Shown here: positions 58,151 to 64,000 of the stretch, piece by piece
How positions within the stretch are numbered: the first letter of the stretch is position 1
Layout of the letters: every line of letters starts with the position of its first letter
From: Homarus americanus
Taxonomy: Eukaryota; Arthropoda; Malacostraca; Decapoda; Nephropidae
Direction of reading: 5' to 3'
Length of the DNA stretch: 64,000 bases
Assembly (NCBI RefSeq): GCF_018991925.1
Contig: NW_024748870.1
Coordinates: 1,122,400 to 1,186,399 of the forward strand
Notes under the pieces: generated by a model
What the model was told of the DNA's origin: nothing
What the model saw: the letters and a program-made list of their open reading frames with translations, nothing else
Databases searched by the model: none
Position numbers and translations under genes: made by a program

Positions 58151-58559
58151 CATAGAGTAAAGTTTAAAAAAAAAATGTGAACCAAAGTTGACTTTATATT
58201 GTTTCCCACGTTTATATGAAAAAAAAAAATATGGTAATATAAATGATACAATGTAATGACATGATGAGTGGATAATGTAATAAAGACAAAGACCTGATGA
58301 ATTCTACATAAATCTACAGTATACTAGGTAACAATATTTTCATATAATGATACTACTATGATTATTGATGGTTAATGTGCATCTTTGTGATGGGAGTTAT
58401 TCTTTGTCTGTAGTAGTGTCACGATACTTTTAGTCCATCAACACGTGATGTTTATCAATATTCATATTTCATAACTGGGTCGAGAACAGCCCAAGTTTAT
58501 CATGCCTCACTCCTAACTTGATATTGTTATGTGTGCCAGCAATGTTATGAATGAAATTT
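58151..58559. other. AT-rich spacer
   Basis: Nothing recognised beyond A runs. Confidence 0.5.
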
Positions 58560-58920
58560 TATTATGCAGGTGCATTTGATGTCAAAATTCGTAAACATTC
58601 CCTTCCATGCTCGTGTGCTGTGAGTCTCGGAGTGTTGTGGTGGTGGAATGTCTGCATCAGATCACCCAGCCGTACCTCAACCCTGGCCTCGGCGAACACC
58701 CAGCCAGGGGGATTTCGAACTTTGGATTGTGATTGTAAAGGTACTATCGTGCACAAAAGTCGTGTCCACTACCCATCCACAGTGAGGATTCGAATAGCGT
58801 TGAGTCTGAAGTTTCGAAACAGCTGGGGGAAATGCTATGGTCGGCCAACAGATGTCGCCCAGTGTAGTGTGTGTGTGTGGGGGGGAAGGGGGGTAGAAGA
58901 GGTGGGGGCTGGATGAGAGT
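58560..58920 (+). repeat. Dispersed repeat pair
   Basis: 58615-58745 is the inverse of 45985-46160. 58795-58880 (GTTTCGAAACAGC, GGTCGGCCAACAGATGTCGC) is the inverse of 63310-63395. A G-rich run follows. Confidence 0.7.
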
Positions 58921-59689
58921 CAGGTTTATTTATTATTTATACCACCATAATTTTAAGCTGCCTTTTTAACTACGTTTTGTCTTACAGCTGTTTCTTTATG
59001 GTTACGAATTCATGGAACAGGTGCAGTGCCCTGGGTGCTTATTGCCGCTCTGGTCACAATGATACTTTAAAGAATGGAATATATTAAGGATAAAAGTGAA
59101 ATATGCAAGGATCAGCTAGTTTTACTCAGCGACCACATCACAATTTTGTTGTTATTCCGACAAAGAGGTTATGGTAATATTTATTTATATTCCACCCATC
59201 CTTTGTTTAATAAATATTTGTGATAATATGCAATATTATATAATTATATACTTATGTTGAAAGAGTGGAATGAAAAAGTTATCAGTATTGTAAAATAGTA
59301 TTCAGACTTAATCTAGGTGACTGTCCCAGTTCTTCTAAGTTCCAGTGCTTAAACCCCCCACCACAATATGCAAGCTTCATATAGTTTGGAGTGTGCTCAG
59401 TTACCGTTAATATTGTGTGCTGAACATCATGAGCATTTCAATGATGGTAGCAATTGTAACTATATAATTATATTGTGTTATAAGACAACACATTCCACGA
59501 CGTGTCATGCAGATCATTGTATACCACACAATACATAATTTGTGGCTGTTAAGTTACTTTGTTTTGAATATTCATGCAATATAGCTTAAGACATCATTAA
59601 GGACATGGATTTAAGATAACACTGTAGGTGAGTTAATATATATTAATTGTACTTACAAACAATACTAAAATCCAAACAATACACCAATA
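58921..59689. other. AT-rich spacer
   Basis: No gene or repeat recognised; the end may include the unlocated end of the Tc1 element. Confidence 0.5.
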
Positions 59690-59697
59690 CACACATC

Positions 59698-60730
59698 TTA
59701 GTATTTGGTCCAGCCACCCATTGCATTCAGGACTTCATCAAGGCGATTAGGAATGGAGTAGACCAGCTTCAGGCACACCCCTGGTCGTCGACGTATACTC
59801 TCCCACACGTCATAAGCTTTGGTCTCTATTGCTGCACAGGTTCGCTGCTCCCCAATATCCCAATCACGTTTCATCATGGTCCAAATATGTTCAATCGGAT
59901 TAATATCACATCCTAGTGTTGGCCAGTCGATGACCTCAATTTCAGGGTGATCCTGGAAGTAGTCCCTCACTATGTTGCTGGTATGAATGGGACTGTTGTC
60001 ATGAACCAGCCTGATAGTGTGGGGCTGGAACTGCCAGAGCCCTGACTGTAGGAATTAGCACTTGCTCCAGGATGTCTACGTACTGCTCACCAGTGAAACG
60101 GCCATTGATCTTGACCAGTTCACCTGGCCCATGTGCCCACATCCACCCCCAGAATGACTCTGACACCCTACCACTCACTGCGCGATATTGAATGTGTTTC
60201 TCATGGTAGCGTGTGTTGGGGGGCCGCCAGCACTGCCTTGCTTCGGCTCCCACTGACCTGAACACCGTTTCATCGGTAAAGATAATGGTTCTCCAGTATT
60301 CTTCTCTATGTGGAAGGTGTTCCAATGCAAAGCCGAGTCGACACTCCTTATGAGTAGGTGTTAGCCGCCCTTTGTGAGCTGGAATATGGCAGTCGATCCC
60401 GGCTTCTTGAAGTCGGCGTCTCGTGGTCATGTGATGGCAGTTGAGGCCCAGATTTCTTGTATGCTCCACTGATGTTCGCATTGGATATGCCGTTGCAGCT
60501 GCCACGATTATGGCGTCCATCCTTGCCGACGTTACTCGTGGCTTCCCGCTTCGAGGTTTCGTCTCCACTGAGCCCTCCTCCTCCCACCGGCGGATCCACC
60601 TCCTAATCGTCTTGGTGCTTCTCCTCACTTCGAGAGCAATGTTCGGCACAGTTGCCCCGGCTCTCCACATCCCGAAGATTTGGCCTGGCTCAGCAATCAC
60701 TGCCGACGAATTTGCTCGTCCTGCAGGCAT
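59698..60730 (-). pseudogene. Tc1-like transposase, nearly intact, one frameshift
   Basis: The minus frame starts MPAGRANSSAVIAEPGQIF (60730). An HTH follows (NIALEVRRSTKTIRRWIRR, RSGKPRVTSARMD), then IIFTDETVF (first Asp, about 60285) and MWAHGPGELVKINGRF. The frame changes by one base near 60010 and continues LVHDNSPIHT (second Asp, about 59997) to DINPIEHIW (Glu, about 59890), ending VWESIRRRPG and GGWTKY at 59698. I count 35 residues between the second Asp and the Glu. All catalytic residues and the HTH are present; the single indel inactivates the copy. Terminal inverted repeats were not located. Confidence 0.87.
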
Positions 60731-60779
60731 ATCTGAAATTATGTTGTGGTAACTGATGCAGGCTTTTATATACTAGAAT

Positions 60780-61165
60780 AAATTAATGGTGTTAGTAACA
60801 CTTAGGTTAAGTATTATTACTCTGATATAACGTTTTGGCAAATCTTTTTGGTTCAACTGCCCAAGAAACCCTTCCTATTTCATGTATTCATAGTGAACTG
60901 CAAGTGGATCTCCCCCCCCAAACCTCCACCACCACCACCCCTGCGACCGTAGAGTGAACATTCGCCGATAATCATCATCATCATTAAGATTTAGTTTAAC
61001 CAGACCACTGACACCCATTTGAGTCTCTCCTAGGGCTGGGCAGAGGGATTAGTTAACACATATTTGTGTTTCTATAATTTAGTGTTATATTTGGAGGAGA
61101 TTACAGTACAGTATTTCAAAAAGGTCAAAACTGAACTTAGGGAAAATTTTGGGGTCTCTGCTAAA
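60780..61165. other. Spacer
   Basis: It contains a short CACCACCACC run and ATCATCATCATC. No gene recognised. Confidence 0.5.
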
Positions 61166-61470
61166 GTATCTTACATTGTAGGGTTAGTGAAGCACATTGT
61201 TCGATACCGATTATAAATAGGGCATTCAATGAGAATTTGTTGGACTGTTATTTGTGTTCGGCAGTTGGAGCATATACTGTAGGTGGGGCTCCATTTGGGG
61301 AAGACATGAGTTGGCCAATGGCCATGCGTCAATCGCGTATGCCCAATTCTTAGACGATTCAGAATAGTTTTGTGATATCGAGAGGATTTTTTTGATGGTG
61401 ACCAAGGATAAACTGACGATTTGATCATATTTAGATTATGACTTGTTGGTTCATTTTCCCAGAACATTTG
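61166..61470 (-). pseudogene. Non-LTR retrotransposon ORF2 C-terminal fragment (Jockey/I-like)
   Basis: The minus frame holds SSRYHKTILNRLRIGHTRLT then HGHW, followed by CSNCRTQITVQQILIECPIYN. The LRIGHTRLTHG-x-C-x2-C...H/E-x-L-x-x-C layout is the terminal zinc-knuckle region after RT/RNase H in Jockey- and I-type LINEs. Only this end remains, as expected from 5' truncation. Confidence 0.8.
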
Positions 61471-63309
61471 CTAATCGTCAAATATTAATTGTTTATAGGT
61501 AGTTAACCTCGCCGATAATCAAAATATATGGTTTTCCACTGCTTTACATATTTCTCTGACAATTTTCAGCTATGACATGTTCGTCCCAGATTACATATAA
61601 CTGTAACAGGTTACATTACGTTAGGGTTCGTTATATAAAAACGTTTTTCTTCATGTTCATTGAGTCGTTCTGAATTCCATTTCTGCTCAACATACTACAT
61701 TACCCAACCCAAACTCCCAGGTTGCAACTGGGGGTGTAACATAACCGAGTAAGGTAACGTGCGGCAAATATGACCTCCAAACGCATAGCACATCAAACAC
61801 CATATTTTTATGGTGAAGTTAAATAAGTCGAGGCGGGAGATACCGATTGCGATAGCGAAATATAGGAAAGGGGGAAGAAGGTTTAGTAGGGAAAGAATGT
61901 GGGTTAAACGGAACAGACTTTTAGGAGGAGACAAAGTGTGTGGCCTTCTGCCCACTGCATGGTATTGGGTGGTAGGTTGGGTTGACTGGGGCGATGGGAG
62001 AGAGGAAAGGATGTGGAGAAAAGAAGGCGAAAGGAAATGGAGGGCCCATCCCTATTTGGGTGGGGTGCACCTCATCTTTAATTTGTTTGGAAGGCCCATT
62101 CATTATTTTTTCTGAGTAGGGTTACACTTTTTATTATAGAAAGAGGGAAACGGATGGAGATAGAGACGTGGTGGCTATGATTTTAGGTTGGGGTAGGGGG
62201 GTGGCCATGGGTGTTGCTTGTTTTTGTCGACATATCTTAAACCGGCTCAACTTACGTGGGATTGACCTTTGTAGTAAAGGTTTTAACTCTAAATACAAGA
62301 GGGAGGAGCCATGTCGTCGGTTCTGTGAGTGTTCATTACAGTAGTCCAATTCGTCGCCATGGGTAGAATAGGGGGAGGGGGGTTGGGGAATGTAGGGGAA
62401 GGTAATATGATGGGATGGAATGTGCGATTGACGTTTGTCTTGGGGGAGGGATGAAGGGAAGAGGTGGGGGAGGGAGGAGTGGAGTGGGGAGATGGTGGAG
62501 AAGGAGTGTGGGGAGAGAATAAGTAGTCGATTAGTGTTTTGTGTGGTAACCCACGATGCTCAAATTATGAGGTTTAAAACTTGGGTGGGTAGAGGCGGGA
62601 GGGCGGGGGCAGGGGAGGGAGGCTGGGCGCGGAATTGGAACTCGTGACCATATGATTATGCAACTTATGGAACATTACAGTATCTTCAAACGGGTTTTCA
62701 CGCTATTAATAGGCCTTATGTAATCCACCAATAAGGATTACAACAGCACATAGTATGGCTGCAATTGGTAAGAAAAATAAAATATAACATGGCAAAATTT
62801 TTGCCCTGCGTAATTTTTACAACCCACCTCACGCCTAAAGTAAACCGAAAAATGCTTATGTGTATAGAAGATTTTCAACTCAATATCACATATTCTTTCA
62901 ACTCTACAAATATCTGCTGTCACTCACGGGACACCCTGCAATAGTATAAGGACGACATGGGCTATGCTGACAACTTAATGTGACTTACCTGTTGGTGACG
63001 ACGATGGTAGGAATGAGACCTCAGCATGTTTCAGTGTTCGCCAACCTTGGTATCAACTTGTGTATTCTCCGTTACTACCATTACTGGTAGTCACGGAGAA
63101 TTAATTACTGGTGTGCCCATCAGTCTCACCGTCGTAGCCATGAACGGCAGAGTGGTCGTTGTAGTGCTTTTATTTACCCGTTACACATCTCTCACCATGC
63201 TTAATAATATTAACTATCTTCATGATATTCTTATTGTTATCAGTGATTGCGGAATTCACGATGTTATGCTCCACCTACACACAGCCTGTCACCAGACTTA
63301 CCCCACCTC
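61471..63309. other. No recognisable gene; G-rich low-complexity centre
   Basis: 61800-62640 is purine/G-rich on the plus strand with several 60-100 codon frames of biased composition that match no family. The rest is AT-rich. Confidence 0.5.
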
Positions 63310-63395
63310 CTCTATTCCCCCACACACTACAGAGGGCGACATCTGTTGGCCGACCATATCATTTCCCTAAGCTGTTTCGAAACTTCAGTCCTTCC
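63310..63395 (-). repeat. Dispersed repeat shared with 58.80-58.88 kb
   Basis: GCGACATCTGTTGGCCGACC and AAGCTGTTTCGAAAC are the reverse complement of the earlier copy. It abuts the start of the multi-copy protein homology. Confidence 0.7.
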
Positions 63396-64000
63396 AGGCA
63401 TAACATTCTAAATAGGAAAGATATCCCGAGCATAGCTCTGGCCAGCATGCGACACCACACTGGTCTCAGAGAAACTGCAGAGATAGCAACAGCTGCCTGG
63501 ATTGACGGTGGTTTGATAACACCTGATGATGTTCACCTGGTGATAGATCATAACAAAGTAAGGAGAGCTCAGGAGAAACTTGTCAGTAACCTAGAAGAGG
63601 AGTTTGATAAGGGGATAAGAAAAAATGGAATCAATTGTTTGTTCTTTGATGGGAGAAGGGATGACACTAAAGTGTTCATGAAAGTTGGAGATTCTGACAA
63701 GTTGTTCCCTGCCATGGTGAAGGAGGAACACTATTCCTGCTGCAGTGAACCAGGAGGGAAGTATTTGTGGCATTTCACTCCAGAGAAAGATGACATCAGG
63801 AAACCAGCTGAGATAATGGCAGATAACATTGTGAACTGGCTCAGAGAGAGGAACGTAGACCAGACCTTGCAGGCCATTGGAGGGGACAGCACCAACACGA
63901 ACACAGGGTGGCAAGGGGGGGTCATACAGTGGATAGAGCGGAAGATTGGGAGGAAGCTGGTCTGGATTGTTTGTGACCTCCACACCAACGAGTTGCCACT
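63396..64000 (+). CDS. Open copy of arthropod multi-copy transposon-like protein, runs off window
   Basis: An uninterrupted frame (frame of 63402) continues to the window end with no stop; the first ATG is at 63447. Visible blocks are TGLRETAEIATAAWIDGG, LITPDDVHLVIDHNKVRRAQ, CLFFDGRRDDTKVFMKVG, GKYLWHFTPEKDD, IMADNIVNWLRERNVDQTL, AIGGDSTNTNTGWQGGVIQW and LVWIVCDLHTNELP. The DGR-D-T, GGDSTNTNTG and C-L-H-x-NELP motifs occur in a repetitive arthropod protein family of unknown function. Conserved Asp (GGD) and His (LH) suggest a nuclease or transposase core; that is inference. The homologous copy at 38025-38630 is broken. Confidence 0.7.

Noticed and set aside
61695..62647. Frames of 60-101 codons in the G-rich stretch
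   Set aside because: Biased composition on both strands, no motif, overlapping each other; no basis to call a gene.
63026..63370. 114-codon frame
   Set aside because: It crosses the dispersed repeat at 63310-63395 and has no motif; the real homology is in the frame that opens after it.

Overview
This window is non-coding, repeat-dominated DNA from a large eukaryotic genome. It is most likely an arthropod, and a decapod-type crustacean is my best guess. The evidence is one exon of an arthropod-type ionotropic receptor, several arthropod-style multi-copy transposon proteins, tRNA-derived SINEs, a Penelope endonuclease, BEL/Pao, Ty3/Gypsy, CR1-like, Tc1/mariner and Helitron remnants, long minisatellites, and one 100-N scaffold gap (44877-44976). 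No bacterial-style operon, CRISPR array or rRNA gene is visible. The only host gene part I can defend is the receptor exon at 28533-28747 (minus).

Layout, left to right. 1-3850: a minus-strand CR1-like retrotransposon (ORF2 runs off the left edge) with an esterase-type ORF1, preceded by a minisatellite rich in TGACGTCA-like sites. 4040-4706: tandem tRNA-derived SINE units. 4707-6800: simple repeats and a first small block of a 21-bp satellite, with a poly(A) retrocopy inserted in its flank. 6829-11335: a degenerate BEL/Pao element with an SGNH-hydrolase-like frame upstream of gag. 11443-12171: a 725-bp Tc1 deletion derivative. 12288-15530: a second CR1-like element. 17330-22620: a minus-strand Ty3/Gypsy element lacking integrase. 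24012-25940: a plus-strand Gypsy remnant with a 3' LTR.

27434-27850 is a CXC-tail fragment interrupted by a perfect hairpin. 28533-28747 is the receptor exon. 28780-33782 is a 26-bp minisatellite split by a 1567-bp DNA transposon (31977-33543) with 12-bp terminal inverted repeats, a TTA target duplication and a 318-residue transposase-like frame. 35033-35286 is a foldback MITE. 35746-36650 holds a SINE and a Penelope GIY-YIG fragment. 37282-39250 is a broken copy of an arthropod multi-copy protein whose open copy starts at 63396 and leaves the window. 39865-44876 is over 5 kb of the 21-bp satellite, ending at the gap.

46919-51031 is the best-preserved element. It is an LTR retrotransposon with paired LTRs, a GAACT target duplication, a polypurine tract and an open gag-knuckle/protease/integrase frame, but reverse transcriptase and RNase H are absent. 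51088-52668 is an internally deleted Helitron with a textbook hairpin-CTAG end. 52780-56780 is a composite macrosatellite carrying 21-bp arrays, including a perfect 600-bp tandem duplication. 57200-60730 holds two Tc1 copies. 61171-61470 is a LINE 3' fragment.

The parts do not cooperate as a pathway. The window records nested insertions into satellite DNA. The most unusual items are the CACTG-ended transposon caught in a minisatellite, the RT-less but integrase-bearing LTR element, and the SGNH-like frame in the BEL/Pao leader.
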